From NCBI RefSeq assembly GCF_000299335.2, contig NZ_CP004387.1, forward strand, positions 1,798,001 through 1,862,000: DNA of 64,000 bases, given 5' to 3'. Below are positions 1 through 7,911 of this stretch, in pieces (position 1 is the first letter of the stretch; each line of letters begins with the position of its first letter). This DNA is from Isoalcanivorax pacificus W11-5. Its GTDB lineage: Bacteria > Pseudomonadota > Gammaproteobacteria > Pseudomonadales > Alcanivoracaceae. The notes beneath the pieces were generated by a model. The model saw only the letters and a program-made list of their open reading frames with translations, had not been told where the DNA came from and made no database searches. The position numbers and the translations under genes are program-made.

Positions 1-1185
1 GAAACGCCGTTTCCCCTGCAGGGCTTTCACCTGCGGACCCGGGAGGAACTGCAGCAACTCCAGCACTGGTGCCGCCATGTCTACATTGACCTGCAACTGG
101 GCAAGGTCAGCCTGGAACCGGTCGCCCGCACCGCTGCGGAGCCTTCGGCAAAACCCGCCGGTGGCGCACAGCAGCCGCGTATCCGTGGCGGGCTTGGCAA
201 GTTCACCCCGGTCAAATACAGCATCACCCAACCGGTGAAACAGGAGGTGGTTGCGGCCACCCTATACCACCGCGAGATCACCCGTGCGGTCATTCATCTG
301 CTCAACGACCTGCGCAGTGGCAAGGGCCTGAACCTGCGTGTCGCACGCAAGGCGGCGGCGGTGATGGTGCACAGCATCCTGCGCAATCCGGACGCCATGG
401 TCTGGCTGGCACGCATCAAGGATGTCGATTCCTACGGTTACGCACACTCCATCCGCGCCTCGATCCTGGCCACCGTATTTGGCCGGCACCTGGGTCTGCC
501 GAAGGACGTGCTGGAAAATCTCGCCACCGGCGTGCTGCTGATGGACGTCGGCAAGACCCGCCTGCCGCGCAGCATGCTCAACAGCCCGGCACCGCTGGAC
601 GACGCCGGCTGGGCGGAAATGCATCGCCATGTGAATTACGGCGTGGAGCTGCTGCAGCATTGTGGCGGCGTGAACGACCAGATGCTGGCGGTGGTGCAGT
701 ATCACCATGAACGGCATGACGGCAGTGGTTACCCGTTCGGGCTGTCCGGCAGCCAGATTCCATTGCTGGCACGCATTGCCGGCATCGTCGACAGCTACGA
801 TGCGGTGACCAGCGAGCGTCCCTGGGCACCGGCACGCACTGCGACGGAAGCCGTGTCCATGTTGTACGAACAGCGTGATACCGGTTTCCAGGCGGCACTG
901 GTGGAGCAGTTCATCCAGGCCATCGGAGTGTACCCGACTGGTACGGCGGTGGAGCTGTCGACTGGCCAGCTTGGTGTGGTGGTGGCCCAGAACCCGAGCC
1001 GGCGGTTGCGGCCGCAGGTGATGGTGGTATCAGAGACGGATGGCACCCGGCTGGAACGTCCCCGGATTATCGATCTGCTCACGGTGCAGCAGGATGCCGA
1101 TGGCCAGCCACTGGCGGTCGCCGGTTGCCTGCGTGGCGGCCGTGAGCGCCTGGACCTGGCCAGCGTACAGATCAACGCTGCCTGA
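1..1185 (+). CDS. HD-GYP domain protein, 5' partial
   Basis: The reading frame is open from base 1, so the start lies outside the window; 394 residues are visible. The first ~40 residues (FPLQGFHLRTREELQQL, then CRHVYID) match the DUF3391 domain that often precedes HD-GYP domains. The HD-GYP region follows: a conserved His in YAHSIRAS, then LLMDVGK, then HHERHDGSGYP. HD-GYP proteins normally hydrolyse cyclic di-GMP at a metal centre. Here the HD pair reads Met-Asp (bases 541-546), so one metal ligand is missing while the GYP loop is intact. It may be a weak enzyme or a sensor. A strong terminator follows directly. Confidence 0.9.
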   Translation, partial: ETPFPLQGFHLRTREELQQLQHWCRHVYIDLQLGKVSLEPVARTAAEPSAKPAGGAQQPRIRGGLGKFTPVKYSITQPVKQEVVAATLYHREITRAVIHLLNDLRSGKGLNLRVARKAAAVMVHSILRNPDAMVWLARIKDVDSYGYAHSIRASILATVFGRHLGLPKDVLENLATGVLLMDVGKTRLPRSMLNSPAPLDDAGWAEMHRHVNYGVELLQHCGGVNDQMLAVVQYHHERHDGSGYPFGLSGSQIPLLARIAGIVDSYDAVTSERPWAPARTATEAVSMLYEQRDTGFQAALVEQFIQAIGVYPTGTAVELSTGQLGVVVAQNPSRRLRPQVMVVSETDGTRLERPRIIDLLTVQQDADGQPLAVAGCLRGGRERLDLASVQINAA

Positions 1186-1247
1186 GGCGGCAAGGTTTTA
1201 GCGACCCGTGGGGGGTTATAACAATCCGCATTTGCGGAGTCAGACAG

Positions 1248-1274
1248 GCCGGCAGCGATGCCGGCTTTTTTTTT
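1248..1274 (+). terminator. Rho-independent terminator of the HD-GYP gene
   Basis: The stem GCCGGC (1248-1253) pairs with GCCGGC (1260-1265) across a 6-base loop and is followed by nine T residues (1266-1274). It lies about 60 bases past the HD-GYP stop. A smaller palindrome, TCCGCATTTGCGGA, sits just upstream. Confidence 0.9.
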
Positions 1275-1326
1275 AAGAAGCGGCGAGCTGCGAGACAACC
1301 CGGGGACTCTCTGCAAAAGCGGGAAA

Positions 1327-1680
1327 TCAGGCTTCGACTGGTTCGTACAGGCGTTCTTCCAGAACACCGTCATCGGTCTTGAATACGATATGCAGGGGCA
1401 GATGCCGCAGTGGGGAGTGTTCCGGCCGTTTGCGCAGGTCGCGAACGTATTCGCGCACGCGCCCGGCGATCCAGGGGTGGATATGGGCTTCAACGCGCAC
1501 GTCGCCGCAGCGTTTGTCGCGCTTTGCGTACCACTGCACCAGTGCATCGCTCAGGGCATTGTAGCAAGGCAGAAACTGCTCGAAATCCTCACAACCAAAA
1601 CAGACCACCAGGCGATAGCGGCGGCGCAGCAGGGTGCCTGTCTTTTGCTCTTCCAGTGTGATCAGGGCGTCGTCGGCCAT
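1327..1680 (-). CDS. Hypothetical protein, 117 aa
   Basis: I do not recognise this protein. It is 117 residues, soluble, rich in Arg and aromatic residues, with no signal peptide or membrane segment. The start ATG lies only 6 bases after the stop of the response regulator gene (1687-2241), so the two are almost certainly cotranscribed. The middle contains RRRYRLVVCFGCEDFEQF and a later HIHPWIAGRVREYVRDL stretch, consistent with a small alpha/beta fold. It could be an output partner or a target of the receiver protein, but that is only inferred from position. Confidence 0.65.
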   Translation of the reverse strand: MADDALITLEEQKTGTLLRRRYRLVVCFGCEDFEQFLPCYNALSDALVQWYAKRDKRCGDVRVEAHIHPWIAGRVREYVRDLRKRPEHSPLRHLPLHIVFKTDDGVLEERLYEPVEA

Positions 1681-1686
1681 CCGTGT

Positions 1687-2241
1687 TCAATGCTCGGTCG
1701 GGGGCAGGGGATGTTCCAGCATGTCGCCATAGGCCGCGAACAGTGCCTCCCGTGAGGCGCGGCTGCGGGCCAGCTTGCTCTCCAGCCGGCGTTTCTGCTG
1801 GTCCAGTTCCAGGAAAAACCGCACTTTGGCGCGCAGGATGGTCGGGTCCAGTGGCTTGAACAGATAGTCCACCGCGCCGGCCTGATAGCCGCGGCGTACG
1901 TAGCGGTCTTCCTTGGAAATGGCGGTGACGAAAATGATCGGCACGTTTTTCGTGCGCGGGTAGTTGCGCATCAGCTCTGCCACTTCAAAGCCGTCCATGC
2001 CCGGCATCTGCACATCCAGCAGGACCAGCGCGAACTCGCGCTTGAGCAGTTGTCCCAGGGCGGCGTTGCCGGAGGTGACGCTGACCGGATCGCAGTCCAG
2101 TTCTTCCAGTACCACTTCCATGGCCACCAGGTTTTCCGGCGTATCGTCCACCAGCAGCACACTGGCGCGGGCAAGCGGCTCGTCGTCGTCCTGGTCGGCT
2201 CGGGCTGGGGTGTCGTTCATGGGTGTTGCGCGCTGTGTCAT
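1687..2241 (-). CDS. Receiver-domain response regulator, 184 aa
   Basis: A CheY-like receiver domain covers roughly residues 26-145. It shows the acidic pair in LLVDDTPENL, the phosphoacceptor Asp in LVLLDVQMPGMDG, the conserved Thr in IIFVTAISK and the Lys in YLFKPLD. After the receiver there is only a ~40-residue charged helix (LDQQKRRLESKLARSRASR), probably a coiled coil, and no DNA-binding or enzymatic output domain. A second ATG at 2220 (MNDTPAR) is an alternative start; neither has a strong ribosome-binding site. It sits between a voltage-sensor-like membrane protein gene and a small unknown gene. No histidine kinase is present in the window. Confidence 0.85.
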   Translation of the reverse strand: MTQRATPMNDTPARADQDDDEPLARASVLLVDDTPENLVAMEVVLEELDCDPVSVTSGNAALGQLLKREFALVLLDVQMPGMDGFEVAELMRNYPRTKNVPIIFVTAISKEDRYVRRGYQAGAVDYLFKPLDPTILRAKVRFFLELDQQKRRLESKLARSRASREALFAAYGDMLEHPLPPTEH

Positions 2242-2273
2242 CGGATTATGGGACGCCGGCTGGCGTAGGCTGG

Positions 2274-3326
2274 TTATTGTACGCTGGTGCCGTCTGTTTT
2301 ACTTGTGATCTGTTGCTCATCCAGCTTCCAGTGCTTCACGGATACCTGCTGCTTTACCTGGTCCAGCACGTCGACCAGCGTCTCGCGGACCAGGAGGTTG
2401 AGTTCCCCCGCAGTGCCATGGCTGGTATGCGAGATCAGGTCGCTGATCAGCTGGTCCAGGTATTCGCGATGATCCGGGTGGCTGATGTCCTCGATCATCT
2501 GGTCAACCAGTGCCACGCCGACGTCGCGCACACTTTCCCCGAGCAGCGCCACCGCGCGTGGCCCGGCCACCGGGATGGCCGCCAGGCGGGCGCCACTGCG
2601 GGTGCGGCTCAGGGCCTCGTCGGTCAGGTGGCTGAGATAGTTGCCGAGGCGGTCGCGATAATCGCCGTGGGTGGCCCGGGCCGCGCTGATGATGCGCCCG
2701 GCCAGAAAATCCACCAGCGCAGGTTTGCGCGGTGTCAGCACGTCGCGCTCGATACGATTGAGCAACGGGCTGCCCTGGCCGATTTCACGCTGGGCGCCTT
2801 CCAGTACATTGATCACCACGCGGTCGGAAATTTCCTCCACCACCACGCGGTAATACTTGAGCAGGGTCTGTCCCAGCCAGGTGTCGCTGAGGTCGATCAC
2901 GCCAAGCCGTTGCAGGCGGTACACCAGGCTGACCAGGCGCAGCATCCGCAGCCAGCGGAAACTGCCCACCGGGATACAGCCGAGCAGGTCGTACCAGTGC
3001 ACGAAGGGGTAGAAGAACCAGCGGTGGTAGGTCTGCCGGGCGATGGCAAAGCCCCAGCGCACCACGAACTCGGTCAGGTAGACCGATACAAACAGCAGGT
3101 CATAAAAGACGAAATCCGAATGGATCGTATCGCGATAGAAAGCGAAGAAAGCCGGTGCATGACGTTCCAGCAGGTGCTGTACCGTGCTGGCGGTGAACAG
3201 CCAGTCGAAGAGGATCAGCAGCAGGTTACTGATTACCAGCACGATCATGCCGATATCGACCAGTAACCCGAGCCGGTCAAGGACCGATGACTCGCGCAGC
3301 TTTTCCGGGTGCAGCCGCGAGCTCAT
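2274..3326 (-). CDS. Membrane protein with voltage-sensor-like N-terminus, 350 aa
   Basis: The first ~150 residues contain about four hydrophobic segments. They include an acidic second segment (FYDLLFVSVYLTEFVVRW), a short third (WYDLLGCIPV) and a fourth with Arg roughly every third residue (RWLRMLRLVSLVYRLQR). This is the pattern of a voltage-sensor domain of ion channels. No pore helix or selectivity filter follows. Residues ~165-350 are a soluble, mostly helical domain with repeated hydrophobic heptads. The start ATG abuts the xthA stop, so the genes are probably cotranscribed. Function unknown; the voltage-sensor analogy is inferred from the charge pattern only. Confidence 0.75.
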   Translation of the reverse strand: MSSRLHPEKLRESSVLDRLGLLVDIGMIVLVISNLLLILFDWLFTASTVQHLLERHAPAFFAFYRDTIHSDFVFYDLLFVSVYLTEFVVRWGFAIARQTYHRWFFYPFVHWYDLLGCIPVGSFRWLRMLRLVSLVYRLQRLGVIDLSDTWLGQTLLKYYRVVVEEISDRVVINVLEGAQREIGQGSPLLNRIERDVLTPRKPALVDFLAGRIISAARATHGDYRDRLGNYLSHLTDEALSRTRSGARLAAIPVAGPRAVALLGESVRDVGVALVDQMIEDISHPDHREYLDQLISDLISHTSHGTAGELNLLVRETLVDVLDQVKQQVSVKHWKLDEQQITSKTDGTSVQ

Positions 3327-4151
3327 TCAGCCGGCCTGGCAGTGGAAGCTGGCCCAGACCGGGCAATGGTCCGAGGGTTTTTCCATGCTGCGGATGTCGT
3401 AGTCGATACCGGTCTCGCGCAGCCGGCTGATCAGCGGCGGGGTGGCGAGCAGGGTATCGATACGCAGGCCGCGCGGCGGGTCCTGCTCGAAGCCGCGCGA
3501 GCGGTAATCGAACCAGCTGAACTGGTTGTCCACATCCGGGTATTGTTCGCGGAAGGTATCGCGCAGGCCCCAGCCCAGCAGGCGCTCGAACCATTCGCGT
3601 TCTTCCGGGAGAAAACTGCACTTGCCGTCACGCAGCCAGCGCTTGCGATTGTTCTCGCCAATACCGATATCGGTATCGCGGGAGGAGATATTGAAATCCC
3701 CCATGATCACCAGCCGGTCATCCGGCGTGTGATGGTTTTCCAGATAGGCCTGCAGGTCGGCGTAGAAGCGTTGCTTGGCCGGAAACTTGATCGGGTGATC
3801 GCGGCTTTCGCCCTGCGGAAAATACCCATTGAGCACGGTAACCGGCTGGCCGTCAGCATCATTCAGGCGGCCGATGATCATGCGGCGCTGGGCATCGGGC
3901 TCGTCACCGGGGAAACCGTACTGCACGTCGAGCAGCGGTTCGCGGGTCACCAGGGCTACGCCGTAATGGCTTTTCTGGCCGAAATAATAGGCGTGGTAAC
4001 CCAGGCTGGTAATCGTCTCCAGCGGGAACAGTTCATCCGGGACTTTGGTTTCCTGCAGACCGATCAGGTCCGGCTGGTGTGAGGCAACCAGCGCTTCCAG
4101 CTGGTGTGGCCGCGCACGCAGACCATTGATGTTGAATGAAATCAGCTTCAT
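3327..4151 (-). CDS. xthA: Exodeoxyribonuclease III
   Basis: Exonuclease III acts as a 3'-5' exonuclease and apurinic endonuclease in base-excision repair. The protein (274 aa) has the family landmarks in order: [15 protein letters not shown] at the start, GLQETKV (metal-binding Glu), [54 protein letters not shown] and the C-terminal [14 protein letters not shown] (catalytic His). Length and sequence match the E. coli enzyme. I chose the ATG at 4151 because GGAGGAAG lies just upstream and the family begins there; a longer frame upstream would add 14 unrelated residues. It heads a four-gene minus-strand run. Confidence 0.96.
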   Translation of the reverse strand: MKLISFNINGLRARPHQLEALVASHQPDLIGLQETKVPDELFPLETITSLGYHAYYFGQKSHYGVALVTREPLLDVQYGFPGDEPDAQRRMIIGRLNDADGQPVTVLNGYFPQGESRDHPIKFPAKQRFYADLQAYLENHHTPDDRLVIMGDFNISSRDTDIGIGENNRKRWLRDGKCSFLPEEREWFERLLGWGLRDTFREQYPDVDNQFSWFDYRSRGFEQDPPRGLRIDTLLATPPLISRLRETGIDYDIRSMEKPSDHCPVWASFHCQAG

Positions 4152-4294
4152 GCCTTCCTCCGTCGTGGCGAAGCCATTGTAGGGGCATCGCACGTGGACC
4201 GCGAGTTGCCATGACCGGAAGTGACGTCCATCGCCCGGGCAGTCTGGCCGGAGGCCTTCACGCCGCTGCTATACTGCCGGGCCTGGAGGTGATC

Positions 4295-5122
4295 ATGACA
4301 GTACGCCCGACGCTTGTATTTTCCCACGCCAACGGTTTTCCCGGTGGCAGCTACCGCACGTTCCTGGCGCCATTCGCCGAGCATTTCGATGTACATCCCC
4401 TGGACCGCCTTGGCCACGACCCGGCTTATCCGGTGGACGCCGGATGGGAAAGCCTGTCCCGGCAACTCGAAGATTTCATGGCGCCGCTACCGAAGCCGCT
4501 GGTGGGCATGGGACATTCAATGGGTGGCGTGCTGACCTTTCTGGTGGCGCACCGCCGGCCGGAATGGTTTCGCGCGCTGGTGATGCTGGACCCGCCGCTG
4601 GTGAACGGCTGGCAGGGTGTGCTGTTCAATCTGGCCCGTCGGCTGGGCCAGACAGACCGGATTACCCCTGCCGGCCTGAGCCAGGGGCGGCGCGCTCACT
4701 GGCCGGACCGCGACGCGGTGGACAGCTATTTTGGCCGGCGCGGGTTCTTCAACCGTTTCGACAGCCGCTGCCTGGCGGATTACTTGGACGCCGGTCTCGA
4801 AAAGGATGCTGGCGGCTGGCGGTTACGCTATGCTCCGGCGGTAGAAGTGGATGTTTTTCGTACAACTCCGGGAAACACCGGCCGTCTGGCACCGCTGAGG
4901 GGAGTGCCGGGGCTGATGGTGTCAGGTGCAGAGTCCGAACCCATGTTCCGTCACTGTGCACTCCGGCATGTGCGTCGCCATGGAATGGTTTATCGACTGG
5001 CACCGGGAGGGCATATGTTCCCGCTGGAACAGCCCGCCACGGCGTCAGCGATCATTCTTGAAGCGTTGCTGCCGATGCTGGAGGGTACGACGGATGCGAA
5101 CACCGGAGGAGCGGCGGATTGA
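4295..5122 (+). CDS. Alpha/beta hydrolase, 275 aa
   Basis: This is an alpha/beta-hydrolase fold protein. The oxyanion region is VFSHANGFPGGSYR, the nucleophile elbow is GMGHSMGG (Ser), and the catalytic His is probably that in LAPGGHMFPLEQP. The HANGFPGGSYR start is typical of bacterial proteins annotated only as alpha/beta hydrolase. The ATG at 4295 is preceded by GGAGG (4285-4289), which fixes the start. The 3' end overlaps the next hydrolase gene by 29 bases, so the two are cotranscribed. Substrate unknown; an ester or lactone is likely. Confidence 0.9.
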   Translation: MTVRPTLVFSHANGFPGGSYRTFLAPFAEHFDVHPLDRLGHDPAYPVDAGWESLSRQLEDFMAPLPKPLVGMGHSMGGVLTFLVAHRRPEWFRALVMLDPPLVNGWQGVLFNLARRLGQTDRITPAGLSQGRRAHWPDRDAVDSYFGRRGFFNRFDSRCLADYLDAGLEKDAGGWRLRYAPAVEVDVFRTTPGNTGRLAPLRGVPGLMVSGAESEPMFRHCALRHVRRHGMVYRLAPGGHMFPLEQPATASAIILEALLPMLEGTTDANTGGAAD

Positions 5123-5936
5123 AGCCTGGGGGCTGCCGCTGGCGGGTCGGTTCTGGCCCGGTGAGGGGACACCGATCCTGGCGTTGCATGGCTGGCTCGA
5201 TAACGCCAACTCGTTCTTGCCACTGGCGGCCCATCTGGGACAGCCGCTGTTCGCGCTGGATTTTGCCGGGCACGGCAAGTCTGCAGCGCGGCCGCTGAAT
5301 ACCGCCGTCCACTATATTGATAACGTGCGCGATGTGCTGGCCACCGCTGATGCGCTGGGGTGGCAGCGTTTCGTATTGCTGGGCCACTCCATGGGCGCCG
5401 GCGTTGCGAGCCTGTTCGCCGGCACCTTCCCGGATCGGGTGGTGTCACTGGTGCTGCTCGACGGGCTTGGCCCGCCGAGCACACCGGGTGACGAGGCACC
5501 GGCCACGTTGCGCAAGGCGGTCCGGGCGATGCAGGACCTGGGAGCCAAGCGCAAGCCGCGTTACCCCCGTGTCGACGAGGCGGTTGCTGCCCGCACGCTG
5601 GGGTTTGGTGGCCTGTCGGAGAGTGCTTCGCGGCTGCTGTGCGAGCGGGGCCTGGAGTCTGGCTTCGGCGGCTGGACCTGGCGCAGCGATGCGCGCCTGC
5701 GGCTGCCTTCCTCGCTGCGTCTGACGGAGGAACAGGTGTGCGGTTTCCTGCACGCGATCCAGGCACCCACCTTGCTGGTGGGCGCCGCCGAAGGCCTGGA
5801 GGGTGCCGGCACCTTTGCCGAACGTGCTGCGCATGTGCAGGACATCAGCGTGGTGCGTGTGCCGGGCGGCCATCATGTGCATATGGATGCGCCGGCCAGT
5901 GTCGCCGAGGTGATACGGCCTTTTCTGGCGCGTTGA
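5094..5936 (+). CDS. Alpha/beta hydrolase, 280 aa
   Basis: This is a second alpha/beta-hydrolase, distinct in sequence from its upstream neighbour. It shows ILALHGWLDNANSF (oxyanion region), DFAGHGKS, the nucleophile elbow LLGHSMGAG and the C-terminal His in PGGHHVHMDAP. The HGWLDN signature is shared with serine-hydrolase-like proteins of Pseudomonas and of animals (SERHL type). The start ATG at 5094 lies inside the end of the upstream gene and has GAGGG at 5081-5085. Its substrate cannot be told from sequence. Confidence 0.9.
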   Translation: MRTPEERRIEAWGLPLAGRFWPGEGTPILALHGWLDNANSFLPLAAHLGQPLFALDFAGHGKSAARPLNTAVHYIDNVRDVLATADALGWQRFVLLGHSMGAGVASLFAGTFPDRVVSLVLLDGLGPPSTPGDEAPATLRKAVRAMQDLGAKRKPRYPRVDEAVAARTLGFGGLSESASRLLCERGLESGFGGWTWRSDARLRLPSSLRLTEEQVCGFLHAIQAPTLLVGAAEGLEGAGTFAERAAHVQDISVVRVPGGHHVHMDAPASVAEVIRPFLAR

Positions 5937-6108
5937 CCGGAATGTCCAGCCGGAGGCCGGCGCCGGGTCATGGAGCCTGACTGGCGGGCAGGTATGATTC
6001 AGACAGCAACAGAACTTCGGGGGAACCCGCCGGCCATATCATCGGCCGGGTCAAAAAGAGCGGTCATAAAACCGTCGTTATCCAGGCAGGACCTTAAAGG
6101 GATGCGCT

Positions 6109-6570
6109 ATGAATATTGTTGAACCCACTGAATTGCACAGTTACGTCGGCCAGGACCTGGGGGCGTCCGAGTGGTTCCAGATCGACCAGGACCGCATCAA
6201 CGCGTTTGCCGACGCCACGCTGGATCACCAGTTTATCCACGTCAATCCGGAGCAGGCGAAATCCACCCCGTTTGGCACCACCATCGCCCACGGTTACCTG
6301 ACAGTTTCCCTGCTGCCGTACCTGCAGAGCACCATCGACGGCTTCCTGTTGCCAAAGGGGCTCAAAATGGGCATGAATTACGGTTTCGACAAGCTGCGCT
6401 TCATGGCGCCAGTAAAAGTCGGCAAGCGTATCCGTGCCAGGGCGAAGCTGCTGGAGGCCACCGAGCGCAAGCCGGGCCAATGGCTGCTGAAGCTGGAATA
6501 CGTGATCGATATCGACGGTGAGGAAAAGCCGGCGATGGTCGCGGAATGGCTGGTGATGTATTTCGTCTGA
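6109..6570 (+). CDS. MaoC family (R)-hydratase-like protein
   Basis: The 153-residue protein has the single hot-dog MaoC fold. It carries the hydratase motif region FADATLDHQFIHVNPEQAKSTPFGTTIAHGYLTVSL (Asp and His as the presumed catalytic pair, then GTTIAHG). Members hydrate enoyl-CoA esters to (R)-3-hydroxyacyl-CoA; many short bacterial members are of unproven substrate. It is preceded by a 170-base gap containing a GC-rich hairpin (CCGGCC 6030-6035 with GGCCGG 6044-6049), so it probably has its own promoter. Confidence 0.88.
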   Translation: MNIVEPTELHSYVGQDLGASEWFQIDQDRINAFADATLDHQFIHVNPEQAKSTPFGTTIAHGYLTVSLLPYLQSTIDGFLLPKGLKMGMNYGFDKLRFMAPVKVGKRIRARAKLLEATERKPGQWLLKLEYVIDIDGEEKPAMVAEWLVMYFV

Positions 6571-6576
6571 CCGACG

Positions 6577-6903
6577 TTATTGCATCATCCAGGCCATGAC
6601 CAGCATGCCGGTGAGCATGCCGAGCAGGAAAGCCGGCCACTGCCTGGGTAATGACCGCAGCGTAGTGTCCGGGGCAGGGCCGGTGGGTGCCGGTTGCTGC
6701 TGTTCCCATTCGCGAATGATGTCCCGCGCCCGGTCGGCGTCCTCGGCACGTGTGGTCACGCGTGCCAGGCTGCCGGCCGGGACTTCGCCGATGGCCCCCT
6801 GAAGCATGTCACCGAGTACCCAGGCTGCAATACCTTGTTGGTCAAGCATACCGGCTACCATATGTGCTTCCAGCATATCGGCGGCTTCATAAACCGTTTG
6901 CAT
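6577..6903 (-). CDS. DUF2007-type protein with C-terminal membrane anchor
   Basis: A 108-residue protein. Residues 1-65 (MQTVYEAADMLEAHMVAGML, then GIAAWVLGDMLQGAIGEVP and ARVTTRAEDADRARDII) match the DUF2007 fold, a ferredoxin-like domain also found in putative signal-transducing proteins. A Pro-rich linker follows, and the last ~20 residues (FLLGMLTGMLVMAWMMQ) form a hydrophobic tail anchor. I chose the ATG at 6903 because a GGGAG box lies 6 bases upstream and the domain begins there; the frame is open much further upstream but only as antisense of the GST-like gene. Divergent from 6928. Confidence 0.85.
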   Translation of the reverse strand: MQTVYEAADMLEAHMVAGMLDQQGIAAWVLGDMLQGAIGEVPAGSLARVTTRAEDADRARDIIREWEQQQPAPTGPAPDTTLRSLPRQWPAFLLGMLTGMLVMAWMMQ

Positions 6904-6927
6904 TGTTTCTCCCGCAGGAGTCTGACG

Positions 6928-7890
6928 ATGTCCGAGCAGTATCTCATCTACGGTCTGGAAATGTCGCCGTACTCCGTCAAGGTGCGGAGCTGGTTCCGTT
7001 ACAAGCAGATCGATCATGTCTGGGTGCAGCGCAGCATGGCGCGCATGCCGGAGTTTCAGGCGCTGGCGAAGCTGCCGCTGATCCCGCTGGTGCAGTGTCC
7101 GGATGGCGAGGTGTTGCAGGATTCCACGCCGATCATCGAGACACTTGAACAGCGCCACCCGCAGCCGCCGATGCAACCGGCGTCGCCAGTGCTGGCATTC
7201 CTCTCGGCGATGCTGGAAGAGTACGCGGACGAGTGGCTGAACAAGCCGATGTTCCATTACCGCTGGAGCCGGCCGATGGACCAGGATTCGGCAGCGTTGC
7301 GCATTGCCCGCGAACAGATGCCGGGGCAGCCCGACGAGGCGCTGGCGCCAGTGGTGGATTTCCTGCGCAAGCGCATGGTGCCGCGACTCTCATTCGTGGG
7401 CAGCCATGCCGGCACAGCGTCGCTGATCGAGGAATCTTTCCGTGAAGTGCTGGCGCTGCTGGAAACCCATCTGGCGACGCGCCCCTATCTGTTCGGTGGC
7501 CGGCCCTGTCTGGCAGATTTCGGTCTGTACGGCCAGCTCAGGGAACTGGCCTCGGACCCGACGCCGGGCCTGGTGATGCGGGAATGTGTGCCGACAGTGA
7601 TGGCCTGGCTGGCGCGCATGGAGGCGCCGGTGGCGGAAGGTGAGTTCGAAGCGGAAGACACACTGTTGCCAGCGTTGCGGCCGCTGATCGAAGAGCCGGT
7701 GGGGCGCTATTTCCTGCCCTGGTCGCAGGCCAATGAGCAGGCGCTGGCCCAGGGGCAGGCTGAATTCTCCGTGACGCTGGCCGGGCGGCCGTTCAGCCAG
7801 CAGGTGCAGAAATACCATGCGCGCTCGCTGGCCGCACTGCGGCAGAAACAGGCCGGGCTGTCGCTGCCGGAGTGGGTGCCCGTCGTTTAG
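6928..7890 (+). CDS. Glutathione S-transferase-like protein, 320 aa
   Basis: The N-terminal ~80 residues form a thioredoxin-like GST domain (LIYGLEMSPYSVKVRSWF, LPLIPLV with the cis-Pro, LQDSTPIIETLEQ). A helical GST C-terminal domain follows, with the LADFGLYGQL capping motif near residue 200. At 320 residues it is ~100 longer than a classical GST; the extra C-terminal part includes VGRYFLPWSQANEQALAQGQ. AGGAG at 6916-6920 supports the start. Enzymatic activity is not established for this subgroup. A short motif GCAGGCTGTTGTCAAC right after the stop resembles the end of the palindromic element at 20821-20967. Confidence 0.85.
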   Translation: MSEQYLIYGLEMSPYSVKVRSWFRYKQIDHVWVQRSMARMPEFQALAKLPLIPLVQCPDGEVLQDSTPIIETLEQRHPQPPMQPASPVLAFLSAMLEEYADEWLNKPMFHYRWSRPMDQDSAALRIAREQMPGQPDEALAPVVDFLRKRMVPRLSFVGSHAGTASLIEESFREVLALLETHLATRPYLFGGRPCLADFGLYGQLRELASDPTPGLVMRECVPTVMAWLARMEAPVAEGEFEAEDTLLPALRPLIEEPVGRYFLPWSQANEQALAQGQAEFSVTLAGRPFSQQVQKYHARSLAALRQKQAGLSLPEWVPVV

Positions 7891-7911
7891 CAGGCTGTTG
7901 TCAACTCTCTG

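Noticed and set aside
1687..2241. Classical two-component pair
   Set aside because: No histidine kinase gene is adjacent or anywhere in the window; the neighbour is a membrane protein without kinase motifs.
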